NCBI RefSeq assembly: GCF_030686865.1
Contig: NZ_JAQYUS010000001.1
Location: 682,001-746,000 of the forward strand
DNA length: 64,000 nt
Origin: Kaistella sp. SH40-3
GTDB lineage: Bacteria > Bacteroidota > Bacteroidia > Flavobacteriales > Weeksellaceae
Direction of reading: 5' to 3'
Of this stretch, positions 54,465 to 63,654 are shown piece after piece. Made by a program: the position numbers and the translations under genes. Each line of letters begins with the position of its first letter. Positions within the stretch are counted from its first letter, which is position 1. The notes under the pieces are model-generated. The model saw nothing but the letters and a program-made list of their open reading frames with translations, had not been told where the DNA came from and did no database searches.

Positions 54465-54570
54465 GGTGCTTTTTAGCCCGGATCGTAATGGAAATCCTTT
54501 TTTTTACCTTGCACAAAGGTGAAAAAAGATTGCAATGAAGAGCCGGACTGGTTTGGTAAAAAGCGATACC
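54465..54570 (+). ncRNA. Structured RNA-like repeat, copy 2 (Flavo-1-like candidate)
   Basis: Nested pairing: GCTTTTTA (54468-54475) with TAAAAAGC (54557-54564); GCCCGG with CCGGAC (54543-54549); a purine-rich internal loop (TGGA / GCAATGAAGAG); AATC plus T-run with A-run plus GATT; ACCTT with AAGGT at the tip. The core AGCCCG, TGGAAATCC, T-run, A-run, GATTG matches copy 1 at 7260-7348. It stands between two 3' ends, so it would be an independent transcript. Confidence 0.55.
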
Positions 54571-54588
54571 TTTAATGCTCCTAAAAAA

Positions 54589-55827
54589 TTAATAGTTCAT
54601 TTTGCGAAGTTTCGGAACGGTGGTGCCAACTAAAAGCGCAATTAAAACCGTCATGGTTCCGCCAAAAACTACAGAGCGAACCACGCCCAGAAGTTTTGCT
54701 GCAACACCACTTTCGAACTGTCCCATTTCATTGCTCGACATAATGAAGATTGAATTCACGCTTAAAACGCGGCCACGAATATGATCGGGTGTTTTTAACT
54801 GAACAATTGTTCCACGGATGACCACGGAAATTCCGTCCAGCATTCCACTTGCAACCAGTAAGAAAAATGAAAGCCAATAGAGTTGCGATAAGCCGAAACC
54901 GATAATGCATAGTCCGAAACCTGCGACGGCAACCAGTAGAATTTTCCCCTGATTTTTCTTTAAAGGGACAAAGGCCAGAAACATGATAATGCACATAGAA
55001 CCAATATCTGAGGCTGCATTGAGTAAACCAAAACCTTCAGAGCCGACCTTTAAAATGTCTGTGGCGAAAACAGGAATCATTGCAATGGCGCCACCAAAAA
55101 GTACGGCGAACATATCCAGAAAAAGAGCGCCCAAAATTTCTTTGGTTTTATAAATATAGGCCAGTCCTTCGCGCATACTTTTCATTACGCCCATTGTTCG
55201 GTCGCTGTTTTCTGAAGGATGTTTGTTGAGAGCCCAGAAAAAAAGCGAAGAGGAAATCATTAAGCCCACAATAACGAGAATGGTTCCGGAAATATCAATC
55301 CAGTGAATTAAGAATCCGCCCAAGGCGTGACCAGAAACCGAGGCGGTAAGAAATGTTGCCTGGTTCAATGTAATCGCGTTAGGAAGTGTCTCTCTCGATA
55401 CGATTTTGGGAATCATTGATGGTATAATCGGCCCTATAAATGCGCGGCAAAATCCTGTAAAAAAGATGACGCCATAAATATAATAGGAAATTTGAAGGTT
55501 GCTGAAGTGTAAAAGTTGGTGTCCGAAAAATGCCGGAATTGCAAGCAAAGCAATAAGTGCAACATACGCATAATTACAAATAAGTAAGAGTCGTTTCTTC
55601 TCGGAATTATCGATAACGTGACCTGCATAAAGTGCCGTTGAAACTGCTGGAATTACTTCTGCTAAACCAATTAAACCAATGGCGAAAGGGTCTTTAGTTA
55701 ATTGATAAACCCACCAACCCAGTAAGGTTGCCAGCATTCTGAAAGATAAAATCAGAAAAAAACGACCTGTCATGAGGTTTCGGAATTCGGGGATTTTAAG
55801 AGTTTGAAGGGGTTGCAGAGAAATCAT
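54589..55827 (-). CDS. MFS transporter (EntS/MFS_3-like)
   Basis: 412 residues from MISLQPLQTLKIPEFRNLMT; an upstream in-frame start at 55860 adds a non-family leader. About 12 membrane helices. FRMLATLLGWWVYQLTKDPFAIGLIG and AGHVIDNSEKKRLLLI (DR/K loop 2-3 motif) are typical of the MFS_3/EntS type that exports siderophores or drugs. No siderophore genes adjoin, so substrate is unknown. Confidence 0.87.
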   Translation of the reverse strand: MISLQPLQTLKIPEFRNLMTGRFFLILSFRMLATLLGWWVYQLTKDPFAIGLIGLAEVIPAVSTALYAGHVIDNSEKKRLLLICNYAYVALIALLAIPAFFGHQLLHFSNLQISYYIYGVIFFTGFCRAFIGPIIPSMIPKIVSRETLPNAITLNQATFLTASVSGHALGGFLIHWIDISGTILVIVGLMISSSLFFWALNKHPSENSDRTMGVMKSMREGLAYIYKTKEILGALFLDMFAVLFGGAIAMIPVFATDILKVGSEGFGLLNAASDIGSMCIIMFLAFVPLKKNQGKILLVAVAGFGLCIIGFGLSQLYWLSFFLLVASGMLDGISVVIRGTIVQLKTPDHIRGRVLSVNSIFIMSSNEMGQFESGVAAKLLGVVRSVVFGGTMTVLIALLVGTTVPKLRKMNY

Positions 55828-55976
55828 TTTGCAAAAGTAAATTTTAGATTTGAAAAACACTTCAAAATCAGCAGATGGATTTAATTATTTTTGCCCTGAG
55901 TGCATGAATTGGCTTTGTGATGTTTTTCTCTTTCAGTGAGTTTGCTAGTTTCAGATGGGAATTCTTTTTGTTTTTT

Positions 55977-55993
55977 ATTCGTGCATTCGTGGC
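55977..55993 (+). repeat. Interspersed 17-base element, third copy
   Basis: ATTCGTGCATTCGTGGC, identical to the left arm (reverse complement) and one base from the right arm of the 14829-14884 inverted repeat. A decayed partner (GTGCATGAATTGGC) lies at about 55900-55914. Confidence 0.65.
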
Positions 55994-56039
55994 TTTTTAT
56001 CTCATCATTAATTTTAATTAAAAAAATTATCTTTGAAAA

Positions 56040-56378
56040 ATGAATTGGATTTTACTAATTATCGGTGGCTTATTTGAAACCGGATTTGCCACTTGTCTCG
56101 GAAAAGCGCAGGAAAGCACAGGAAAGGAAAGTTATTTCTGGTGGGTGGGTTTTGTGATTTCACTTTTCTTGAGTATGTTTTTATTGTACAAAGCAATTTC
56201 TGTGGGAGCAAGTCCGATTCCAATCGGAACGGCTTATGCGGTCTGGACAGGAATTGGCGCAGTAGGTGCGGTTTTTATGGGGATCTTTATTTTTAATGAG
56301 CCTGCTACTTTTTGGCGGATGTTTTTTGTTTTTACTTTAATCGCTTCTGTGATTGGGTTGAAGGTAGTTTCAAATTAA
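56040..56378 (+). CDS. Small multidrug resistance protein, Gdx/SugE subtype
   Basis: 112 residues with four membrane helices. E13 in IIGGLFETGFA is the essential SMR glutamate, and GTAYAVWTGIGAVGAVFMGI matches the SugE/Gdx signature. Members of this subtype export guanidinium; the other SMR branch exports quaternary ammonium drugs. No guanidine riboswitch was seen upstream. Its stop is 3 bases from the convergent GH3 gene stop. Confidence 0.9.
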   Translation: MNWILLIIGGLFETGFATCLGKAQESTGKESYFWWVGFVISLFLSMFLLYKAISVGASPIPIGTAYAVWTGIGAVGAVFMGIFIFNEPATFWRMFFVFTLIASVIGLKVVSN

Positions 56379-56381
56379 AAA

Positions 56382-57881
56382 TTACTTCTTCAAATTTTCT
56401 AAGAAATCACCAATTTTTCTATCGTTTGCCAAACGTGGAATTTTATTTTGTCCACCTAATTTTCCTTCAGATTTGGCATAATCCTGAAATGCATTTTTCT
56501 TTAAATGGGTTATAAGTAAAGGCTGCAAGATATTTCCAGAAACTAAATCATTGTAATAGGTATTTCTTTTCCGCATTTCATCATCCAGATTTTTTCTAAA
56601 GTTTTCCAGATCTTCAGGTTCTTTTTCAAACTCGATAAACCATTCATGATAAGGCAATCCTTCTGCTGGATTAACTTGTGGTGCCAAATGAAACTCCGTG
56701 ATTTGTGCCGGAAATTTTTCGACTGTTGCTTTTAAGGCTTCTTCAACTTCAAAGGCAATCACGTGTTCACCAAACGCAGAGGTGAAATGTTTGGTTCTTC
56801 CAGATACCAAAATTCGATAAGGATCTTTAGAAATAAACCGTACAACATCGCCGATGGAATAAGCCCAAAGTCCAGAATTGGTCGTTAAAATTAAAGCGTA
56901 ATCTTTATGAAGTTCTACATCTTTTAAAGTCAATCTTTTCGCTTCAGGTTTTCCATATTCTTCAAGTGGAATAAATTCATAGAAAATTCCGTGATTGGTC
57001 AAAAGTAATAATCCTTCTTTTTCAAAATTATCTTGAAAGGCAAAAAAACCTTCACTCGCCGGAAAGGTCTGCAAAGTGTCAACGGGTTTTCCCAGAAGTT
57101 CATTCATCTTTTCGCGGTAAGGTTCGTAATTAACGCCGCCCGTAATGATGAGTTGAAGATTAGGAAAAAGTTCCGTTATTTTTTTACCGTTTCGTTCAAT
57201 AAGTTTTTCAAAATACATAATCAACCAAGGTGGAATTCCCGAAATCAAAGTCATGTTTTCTTTTTCGGTTTCCTTTACAATGGCGCCAACTTTCGTTTCC
57301 CAATCTTCGATGAGGTTGGTTTCTAAACTCGGCAAACGGTTTTTCTGTAAGTAAGATGGAATGTGATGCGCCACAATTCCCGAAAGTCTTCCGGTTTTTA
57401 TACCGTTGATCTCATCTAATTCCGGACTTCCCTGTAAGAAGATCATTTTGCCATTTACAAAATCAGCATTGTTTTTTTGAGCGATATAATGAAAGATCGC
57501 ACTTTGCGCGGCAGCGATTTGGTAAGGCATTCCTTCTTTTGAAATTGGGATGTATTTTGAGCCGGAAGTCGTACCAGAAGTTTTGGCAAAATATTCCGGA
57601 GTATCCGTCCAGAGAATTTGTCTTTGACCTTTTTTTACTTTTTCAATATAAGGTTTCAAATCTTCGTAATCTGCAACTGGAACTTGCGCCTGGAAGTCTT
57701 GAATACTCTTTATATTTTCGAATTGATGGGTTCGCCCAAATAAAGTTTTTTCGGCAGTTTGCACCAGAGAAATTAAAAGGTTTTCCTGATCTTTTACGGC
57801 ATTTTGTTTAAAAGACTGGGTTTCTTTAACATGTTTTTTTGCCCAGATTAAAGCGATGTTTTTCTTAATGAAATTGATCAT
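56382..57881 (-). CDS. GH3 auxin-responsive promoter family protein
   Basis: 499 residues across the whole GH3 fold (acyl-adenylate-forming). FAKTSGTTSGSKYIPIS is the ATP/phosphate loop and YSIGDVVRFIS the second conserved nucleotide motif; the C-terminal part holds the mobile lid with KLGGQNKIPRL. In plants GH3 enzymes couple amino acids to hormones; bacterial members are common in Bacteroidota with no proven substrate. It is preceded by two small exported proteins on the same strand. Confidence 0.9.
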   Translation of the reverse strand: MINFIKKNIALIWAKKHVKETQSFKQNAVKDQENLLISLVQTAEKTLFGRTHQFENIKSIQDFQAQVPVADYEDLKPYIEKVKKGQRQILWTDTPEYFAKTSGTTSGSKYIPISKEGMPYQIAAAQSAIFHYIAQKNNADFVNGKMIFLQGSPELDEINGIKTGRLSGIVAHHIPSYLQKNRLPSLETNLIEDWETKVGAIVKETEKENMTLISGIPPWLIMYFEKLIERNGKKITELFPNLQLIITGGVNYEPYREKMNELLGKPVDTLQTFPASEGFFAFQDNFEKEGLLLLTNHGIFYEFIPLEEYGKPEAKRLTLKDVELHKDYALILTTNSGLWAYSIGDVVRFISKDPYRILVSGRTKHFTSAFGEHVIAFEVEEALKATVEKFPAQITEFHLAPQVNPAEGLPYHEWFIEFEKEPEDLENFRKNLDDEMRKRNTYYNDLVSGNILQPLLITHLKKNAFQDYAKSEGKLGGQNKIPRLANDRKIGDFLENLKK

Positions 57882-57926
57882 AAGGCAAATTTAAAGCATT
57901 TTCATCAATCCTATTTCAGAATTACT

Positions 57927-58538
57927 TTAAAAGTTATACCGATAACCTACATTTAAACTTAAGAAAGTAGAGCGGTTATAAAATTTTTGGACTGCAGGAT
58001 TTTCATTATAAATATTATTAAAATAAAAATTAACTTTCCCTGCAATAAATACCTGTTGATAACCCTCGCGGTCTAATGTATATAAGGCTTTTCCACCAAG
58101 GTTAAAACCGGTGGCGTTGTCTTTTATTTTTTGACTTTTTGCATCGACTAATAAGTTCGTTTGCCGATAAAAACTAAAACCTGCCATTTCCTCTACAGAG
58201 AAATCTTCGGATATCATTTCGCGATGCGTCAGATAAACATCGATGTTGGTAATGGTTGGTGAGCCGATATTTCCGTAGCGGTTCTGTTCGCCGTATTTTA
58301 CATTAGAAAAGAGAACGTTATAATCTAAACCAACTCCGAAATTGATTGGTGTCATTAAGTTTCCGCCGAATCCGAATCCGTAGAAAGGCATGAGTAATTT
58401 CGCTAAATGGTTATTACCAATAGGTTTCATCGCAATCATTTTCACCTCAATATTGGAAACAACATCGAGTCCGTTTTTCTTTTTCTGACCGAAAAATAAA
58501 ATTGGAAATACTAAAAACAGTAGAAGTTTAATTCTCAT
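57927..58538 (-). CDS. Hypothetical outer-membrane beta protein
   Basis: 203 residues with a signal peptide (to about LFFGQ). Alternating hydrophobic strands and a C-terminal aromatic, LSLNVGYRYNF, suggest a small beta-barrel outer-membrane protein. It overlaps the stop of the upstream lipoprotein gene by one base, so the two are coupled. No family is recognised. Confidence 0.7.
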   Translation of the reverse strand: MRIKLLLFLVFPILFFGQKKKNGLDVVSNIEVKMIAMKPIGNNHLAKLLMPFYGFGFGGNLMTPINFGVGLDYNVLFSNVKYGEQNRYGNIGSPTITNIDVYLTHREMISEDFSVEEMAGFSFYRQTNLLVDAKSQKIKDNATGFNLGGKALYTLDREGYQQVFIAGKVNFYFNNIYNENPAVQKFYNRSTFLSLNVGYRYNF

Positions 58539-58906
58539 TATTCCAGGATTATTTCGTTAAAAGTAATATAACTTGTTCCTGTCGGAATCATAATTTCTAA
58601 AGCATCTGTCGAAAGTTTACAACCCGATTTCGAAGCGGTAAACGACTTTACTTTTTTATTTAAAACCAAAGAAAATGAGTCGGAAAGTAAGGGTCCGGAT
58701 AATATGAATGTTCCTGAGCCGGTTGGAATTGCTTCGGCAATGTTTTTACCGTCGCTTTTCAGGAAAACTGTAATCTCATTATAATCCAGTTGGTTTCCGG
58801 TAATCTTTCCTTCCACGTAAGCGCGGGAATTATCGCGGTTTTCAGAATTACAACCCACAAAAACGCTGAGTAAAAATAGAGTTATAACTGTAAAAAAAAG
58901 TCTCAT
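58538..58906 (-). CDS. Hypothetical lipoprotein
   Basis: 122 residues with a lipobox (LSVFVGC, Cys19) and a beta-sandwich-like body (AYVEGKITGNQLDYNEITVFLKSDGK, GSGTFILSGPL). It resembles carboxypeptidase-regulatory-like or DUF4369-type domains but I cannot name the family. Coupled to the barrel-like gene after it by a one-base overlap. Confidence 0.65.
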   Translation of the reverse strand: MRLFFTVITLFLLSVFVGCNSENRDNSRAYVEGKITGNQLDYNEITVFLKSDGKNIAEAIPTGSGTFILSGPLLSDSFSLVLNKKVKSFTASKSGCKLSTDALEIMIPTGTSYITFNEIILE

Positions 58907-58931
58907 AATTTTTTCTTAAAGATATAAAATA

Positions 58932-58953
58932 GCCTCGAAATAACTTCCGAGGC
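58932..58953 (-). terminator. Hairpin terminator of the KKDGTPDKRYK-repeat gene
   Basis: GCCTCG / CGAGGC arms, further paired by GAA/TTC, followed on the minus strand by a T-rich stretch. Confidence 0.65.
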
Positions 58954-58973
58954 AGATCAGATTAAAATCTGTT

Positions 58974-59255
58974 TTATTTTGTTTTATATCTCTTATCCGG
59001 TGTTCCGTCTTTTTTCAAATGTTGGTTTGCTTTATATCTTTTGTCCGGTGTTCCGTCTTTTTTCATTTTCACTGCCGAATTTGTTGCGACGGGTTTTGCT
59101 GCCATTGCCGGCTTTGCAACTTCTGCTTTTTTTGCAGTTTCCATTTTAGTTGCTTTTACAGGAGTCATTTTTGCAGTTTCTTTTGGCGCTACCTGTTGTG
59201 CACTTGCAAGTCCGAGTCCTAAAATCACGGATAATGCTGATAATAATTTTTTCAT
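58974..59255 (-). CDS. Small exported Lys/Ala-rich protein with duplicated KKDGTPDKRYK motif
   Basis: 93 residues. Signal peptide MKKLLSALSVILGLGLASAQQ, an Ala/Lys/Thr/Pro-rich disordered middle (PVKATKMETAKKAEVAKP), and two copies of KKDGTPDKRYK at about 65-75 and 81-91. The motif is common in small Flavobacteriia exported proteins. Highly basic, so it may bind polyanions or surfaces. No known function; the opposite-strand ORFs are shadows of the skewed composition. Confidence 0.75.
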   Translation of the reverse strand: MKKLLSALSVILGLGLASAQQVAPKETAKMTPVKATKMETAKKAEVAKPAMAAKPVATNSAVKMKKDGTPDKRYKANQHLKKDGTPDKRYKTK

Positions 59256-59430
59256 TTTTTTTAATATTTACGTTTCTGTTGTGTTTTAGATGAATAAAAA
59301 TAAACAAATTATGTGCTTAAATATTCTTGACCATTAACTTTAACCAAATTTTAACGTACACTTTTATTATTTGATTTTTAATTTTAATAAAAGATATTTA
59401 TACGAATCAAAATCAGAATTATTCAATAAA

Positions 59431-59458
59431 AAACTGCTTCACCGAAATGAAACAGTTT
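59431..59458 (-). terminator. Imperfect hairpin terminator
   Basis: AAACTG-C-TTCA / TGAA-A-CAGTTT with a 6-base loop, followed on the minus strand by a T-run; ends the 141-residue lipoprotein gene. Confidence 0.7.
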
Positions 59459-59480
59459 GTGTATTTAAAAGTGATGAAAA

Positions 59481-59906
59481 TTATCTTTTTCCGTTTGCAG
59501 TCCATGTTTTACCATCAGCGATGTAAAGGATTTTTAAATCATTGTTATCAATTCTAATGTATGAAGTAGCAGTTCCGCCAACCATCACTAAAACGTTATC
59601 TCCTTCTTTTTTAAACTCAACACCATTCAAATCAGGAATTCCATCAGAAAAACGGAAATTGTATTTCGTCCCACTGGCAATTTTAGTTACGAATACGCTA
59701 CCATCATCTTTTGATATGGTGGAGGATCCATCGTTGTAAGAAATCGCACCTTTGTAAGTGCCAGCGAAAAAATCGTTATCTACCGGATCGTCATCACTTC
59801 TGCAAGAGGTAAACGTAAATAGAGAGATTGCAAGGACAAATAATCCAAGAAATTTTAAGGCTTGCTGGATTGTACTTTTTCTGTTTTCTAATTTAGTCTG
59901 TCTCAT
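59481..59906 (-). CDS. Hypothetical lipoprotein
   Basis: 141 residues, a long signal with lipobox LFTFTSC (Cys35) after a charged N-terminus, then CRSDDDP, a common surface-lipoprotein export signature in Bacteroidota (acidic residues right after Cys). The body is beta-rich with GTYKGAISYNDG and KILYIADGKTW. Family not recognised. The basic N-terminus (RQTKLENRKSTIQQ) is unusually long; an alternative start is not available further in. Confidence 0.68.
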   Translation of the reverse strand: MRQTKLENRKSTIQQALKFLGLFVLAISLFTFTSCRSDDDPVDNDFFAGTYKGAISYNDGSSTISKDDGSVFVTKIASGTKYNFRFSDGIPDLNGVEFKKEGDNVLVMVGGTATSYIRIDNNDLKILYIADGKTWTANGKR

Positions 59907-60070
59907 AATTTTTTATTTTTAATATTAATTTCTACATTTTTCAAACTTTGTGCCGTCCGCTTTTTAGCGCCTAGACTTTAGCAAAATTTAATAGTATTTA
60001 ATAAAAATTACCATTTTATTGAAACTTTAAACATCCTCGAATTGAATTTATACCGATAAAAAATAATCCC

Positions 60071-60113
60071 TAAATTTGCACCTTCAAACGATTTCGGATT
60101 AGTCCCGAAATCG
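60071..60113 (+). promoter_or_regulatory. mfd promoter element and leader hairpin
   Basis: TAAATTTG (60071-60078) is a perfect -7 box. Just after it CGATTTCGG (60089-60097) and CCGAAATCG (60105-60113) form a perfect 9-base hairpin followed by CTTTT, inside the mfd leader of about 85 bases. It resembles an attenuator or terminator-like structure. Confidence 0.5.
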
Positions 60114-60170
60114 CTTTTGCCGTTTCAGACTTTTCATTTTTAAAGACGATTTGAGCCGTCATCATATTAT

Positions 60171-63100
60171 ATGCAGTTAAAAAACATCACCGAAACATTT
60201 CTACCTCAACTTCTACATTTAGGATTTGGAAAGGAATTGTTTACGCAACTCGATCATAACAAACACCTTGCTGTAAAGTCTTTTGCAGGTTCTTCTCCTA
60301 CAGTTTTTGCCGCAGAATTGTTTTTGATTAAAAAGAAATCGCTTCTGTTTTTAACCGATGATAAAGAGGACGCTTTATATATTACGTCGGAATTAGAGGA
60401 TTTATTGGGCAAGGAAAATGTGCTTTATTTTCCGCCAACACATTTGGAGCCTTATCAAATTGAGAAAACGCAGAATGCCAATTTGGTTTTAAGAACTGAA
60501 GTTTTAAATAGAATTCATAACGATAAAAAACCTCGAGTCATGATTGCGCCTTTTGCCTCTTTGGCGGAAAGGGTGATGAAGAAAGATGATTTCAAAGCAA
60601 TTTCTCACACGATTAAAACAGGCGATCAACTGGATTTTAATTTTACCGAAGAATTGGTTCATCAGTTTAATTTTAACCATACCGATTTTGTGTCTGAACC
60701 AGGCGAGTTTTCAGTGAGAGGTGGAATTGTAGATGTTTTCTCCTACTCTAATGAAGAGCCTTATCGAATTACTTTTTTCGGAAATGAAGTCGAAAGCATC
60801 AAGACTTTTGATATTGAAACTCAACTTTCAAAAGAGAAGATTAAAGAATTTCAGTTGGTTTCTAATATGAATTTTTCTGCTCAGGGAACCAAAGTTTCTT
60901 TATTTGATTTAGCACCGAAAGATTTAGTTGTAATTACTAAAAACGCTTTTGTAGGTTTTAATTTTATTAAAAACTTTTACGAGAAAGCACAAACGAAGTT
61001 CGAAACTTTAGGTACAGAAATCAGGCATTTGAAACCGGAAGATTTATTTGTTTCAGAGGAAGATTTCATCACAGACATCAATAAATTTGAGTGGATCGAT
61101 TTTACTTTACAAGAAGTAAAAGGAAGCGACGCCGAAATTATTCAATTGAATCAAACGCCACAGCCGAGTTTTCATAAAAAGTTTGAACTCCTGTTAGAAG
61201 ATTTAGAGGAAAAACAAAATGATGGTTTCCAAACCTGGATTTCTTTCTCTACCGAGAAGCAGAAAGAGCGTTTAGAATCGATTTTTGAAGATTTGATTTC
61301 GCAACAAACTTCTTTATCTTCTTCAGAGGATGAGACCGACGCAAAAAATCTTTCGGAGAAGCAATCAAAATTCTTGTTTAAATCCTTTAAATCGGAGCTT
61401 CACGAAGGTTTTGTAGATTTAGATTATAAAATTTCGGTTTACACCGATCACCAGATTTTTGACCGTTACCAAAGATTTAAAGCCAAAAACTCTTTTGCCA
61501 AATCAGAACAGATTACACTGAAAGATTTAATGCAGATGAAAGTCGGCGATTATATTACACACATCGACCATGGAATTGGAAAATTTATGGGTTTGGTAAA
61601 AGTAAACAATAATGGAAAAGTTCAGGAATGTTTTAAACTAACTTATAAAAATGGGGATTTGCTGTATGTAAGTATTCATTCCTTAAATAAAATTTCAAAA
61701 TATAACGGTCCAGACGGTCGTGAAATTGTTTTATCGAAACTCGGTTCTCCTGCCTGGAAAGCTTTAAAACAGAAAACAAAAGCCAAAGTAAAACAAATCG
61801 CTTTTGACTTGATTCGTTTATATGCACAGCGAAAAACTGCGAAAGGATTTGCCTTCACACCCGATTCTTATTTACAAAATGAACTGGAAGCCAGTTTTAT
61901 TTATGAAGATACGCCCGATCAGGAAAAAGCGACGGTTGATGTAAAAACAGATATGGAAAACGATACCGTAATGGATCGTTTGATTTGTGGTGATGTAGGT
62001 TTCGGAAAAACGGAGATTGCAATTAGAGCTGCATTTAAAGCCGCAACCGATGGAAAACAAGTTGCAATTTTAGTTCCGACTACGATTTTGGCATTTCAAC
62101 ATTATCGAAGTTTTACAGAACGACTGAAAGATTTTCCGGTGACGATTTCTTATATGAACCGTTTCCGATCGGCAAAACAAAAAGCAGAAACTTTAGAAGG
62201 ATTGAAATCCGGTAAAATTGATATTGTTATTGGAACGCATCAATTGGTGGGAAGTTCGGTGAAATTTAAAGATCTCGGACTTTTAATTATTGATGAAGAA
62301 CATAAGTTTGGAGTTTCAGTTAAGGACAAATTGAAAACCATTAAAAGTAATGTTGATACTTTAACCTTAACTGCGACACCGATTCCGAGAACTTTGCAAT
62401 TTTCATTAATGGCGGCGAGGGATTTATCAGTCATCAAAACTCCACCACCAAACCGTCAACCTGTGGAAACGCAGATTGTTGGTTGGGATGAGGAGATGAT
62501 TCGGGATGCGATTTCGTATGAACTTCAAAGAGATGGACAGGTTTATTTCATTAATAATAGAATTGAAAATTTAAAAGATATCGCGGGTTTAATTCAACGA
62601 TTAGTTCCTGATGCTAAAGTAATTACAGGACACGGGCAGATGGACGGAAAGCAACTTGAACGAAATGTTCTTGATTTTATGGAAGGCAAATATGATGTGT
62701 TGGTTTCTACTACGATTATTGAAAGTGGAGTTGATGTTCCGAATGCGAATACGATTTTCATCAATGATGCTCAACGTTTTGGAATGGCAGATGTTCACCA
62801 GATGCGTGGTCGTGTCGGACGAAGTAATAGGAAAGCATTTTGTTATTTGATCACGCCACCATTTGATATGGTAACGAATGATGCCAGAAAAAGATTGGAA
62901 GCGATTGAACAGTTTTCTGATTTGGGAAGTGGGTTTCAGATTGCGATGAAGGATTTAGAAATTCGTGGTGCCGGAGATTTATTGGGTGGTGAACAAAGTG
63001 GTTTCATCAATGAAATGGGTTTTGATACCTACCAAAAAATCATGCAGGAAGCACTTGAGGAACTTCAGAATGATGAGGAATTCGAAGATTTATTTGATAA

Positions 63101-63599
63101 TGAAGAAGACCGTAAAAAACTCTTTAAGTCAACCAAAGAAGTGAATATCGATACCGATTTAGAATTGATGTTGCCGGATTCCTATGTTCAAAGTATTGAA
63201 GAGCGATTGTCACTGTATCAAAAACTAGCAGAGATTGAAAACAAAGAAGATCTGCATAAATTAGAACTGGAACTTATTGACCGTTTCGGTGCATTGCCAT
63301 CAGAAGCGATCAATCTTTTAAAATCTGTCGAATTAAAATGGATTGCCGCTGATATTGGTTTTGATAAAATCGTAGTGAAGAACGGAACTTTCCTCGGTTA
63401 TTTCCCGCCAAATCCTCAGGATAAATTCTATCAAAGTGAAAAATTCAGGAATATCATTTCTTACTTATCGAAAAATCCGAAAGAAGCGACTTTGAAAGAG
63501 AAAACCAGTAAAGAGGGAAATCAACTGATGATGCGCAAAGAAAATGTGCAGAATGTAGATGAGGTGAATTCAGTTTTGGAAAGGATTTTAGGAGCGTAA
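60171..63599 (+). CDS. mfd: Transcription-repair coupling factor Mfd
   Basis: 1142 residues, the normal length. Mfd pushes stalled RNA polymerase off DNA lesions and recruits UvrA. The N-terminal UvrB-like half includes GEFSVRGGIVDVFSY; the RNA polymerase-interacting domain (VGDYITHIDHGIGKFMGL) is near 460-530; the RecG-like translocase has Walker A CGDVGFGKTE near 610, DEEH box IIDEEHKFGV and TATPIPRTL; the TRG motif and C-terminal D7 domain follow. It is monocistronic with a hairpin-containing leader. Confidence 0.97.
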   Translation: MQLKNITETFLPQLLHLGFGKELFTQLDHNKHLAVKSFAGSSPTVFAAELFLIKKKSLLFLTDDKEDALYITSELEDLLGKENVLYFPPTHLEPYQIEKTQNANLVLRTEVLNRIHNDKKPRVMIAPFASLAERVMKKDDFKAISHTIKTGDQLDFNFTEELVHQFNFNHTDFVSEPGEFSVRGGIVDVFSYSNEEPYRITFFGNEVESIKTFDIETQLSKEKIKEFQLVSNMNFSAQGTKVSLFDLAPKDLVVITKNAFVGFNFIKNFYEKAQTKFETLGTEIRHLKPEDLFVSEEDFITDINKFEWIDFTLQEVKGSDAEIIQLNQTPQPSFHKKFELLLEDLEEKQNDGFQTWISFSTEKQKERLESIFEDLISQQTSLSSSEDETDAKNLSEKQSKFLFKSFKSELHEGFVDLDYKISVYTDHQIFDRYQRFKAKNSFAKSEQITLKDLMQMKVGDYITHIDHGIGKFMGLVKVNNNGKVQECFKLTYKNGDLLYVSIHSLNKISKYNGPDGREIVLSKLGSPAWKALKQKTKAKVKQIAFDLIRLYAQRKTAKGFAFTPDSYLQNELEASFIYEDTPDQEKATVDVKTDMENDTVMDRLICGDVGFGKTEIAIRAAFKAATDGKQVAILVPTTILAFQHYRSFTERLKDFPVTISYMNRFRSAKQKAETLEGLKSGKIDIVIGTHQLVGSSVKFKDLGLLIIDEEHKFGVSVKDKLKTIKSNVDTLTLTATPIPRTLQFSLMAARDLSVIKTPPPNRQPVETQIVGWDEEMIRDAISYELQRDGQVYFINNRIENLKDIAGLIQRLVPDAKVITGHGQMDGKQLERNVLDFMEGKYDVLVSTTIIESGVDVPNANTIFINDAQRFGMADVHQMRGRVGRSNRKAFCYLITPPFDMVTNDARKRLEAIEQFSDLGSGFQIAMKDLEIRGAGDLLGGEQSGFINEMGFDTYQKIMQEALEELQNDEEFEDLFDNEEDRKKLFKSTKEVNIDTDLELMLPDSYVQSIEERLSLYQKLAEIENKEDLHKLELELIDRFGALPSEAINLLKSVELKWIAADIGFDKIVVKNGTFLGYFPPNPQDKFYQSEKFRNIISYLSKNPKEATLKEKTSKEGNQLMMRKENVQNVDEVNSVLERILGA

Positions 63600-63628
63600 T
63601 TCAGTAAAAATAATTTCTAAAAAAAGAG

Positions 63629-63636
63629 TACTTTTG
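63629..63636 (+). promoter_or_regulatory. Putative -7 element of the terminal lipoprotein gene
   Basis: TACTTTTG fits TAnnTTTG, 18 bases before the start codon. Confidence 0.45.
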
Positions 63637-63654
63637 CTCAAATGTTTTTAAATA

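Noticed and set aside
55861-56039. Guanidine riboswitch before the Gdx/SugE-type gene
   Set aside because: No conserved ACGR-type loops or P1/P2 hairpins were found in the gap; only the interspersed 17-mer and AT-rich sequence are present.
59019-59289. Cys/Phe-rich plus-strand ORFs opposite the KKDGTPDKRYK gene
   Set aside because: They are antisense shadows of Lys/Ala codons, without signal or family motif.
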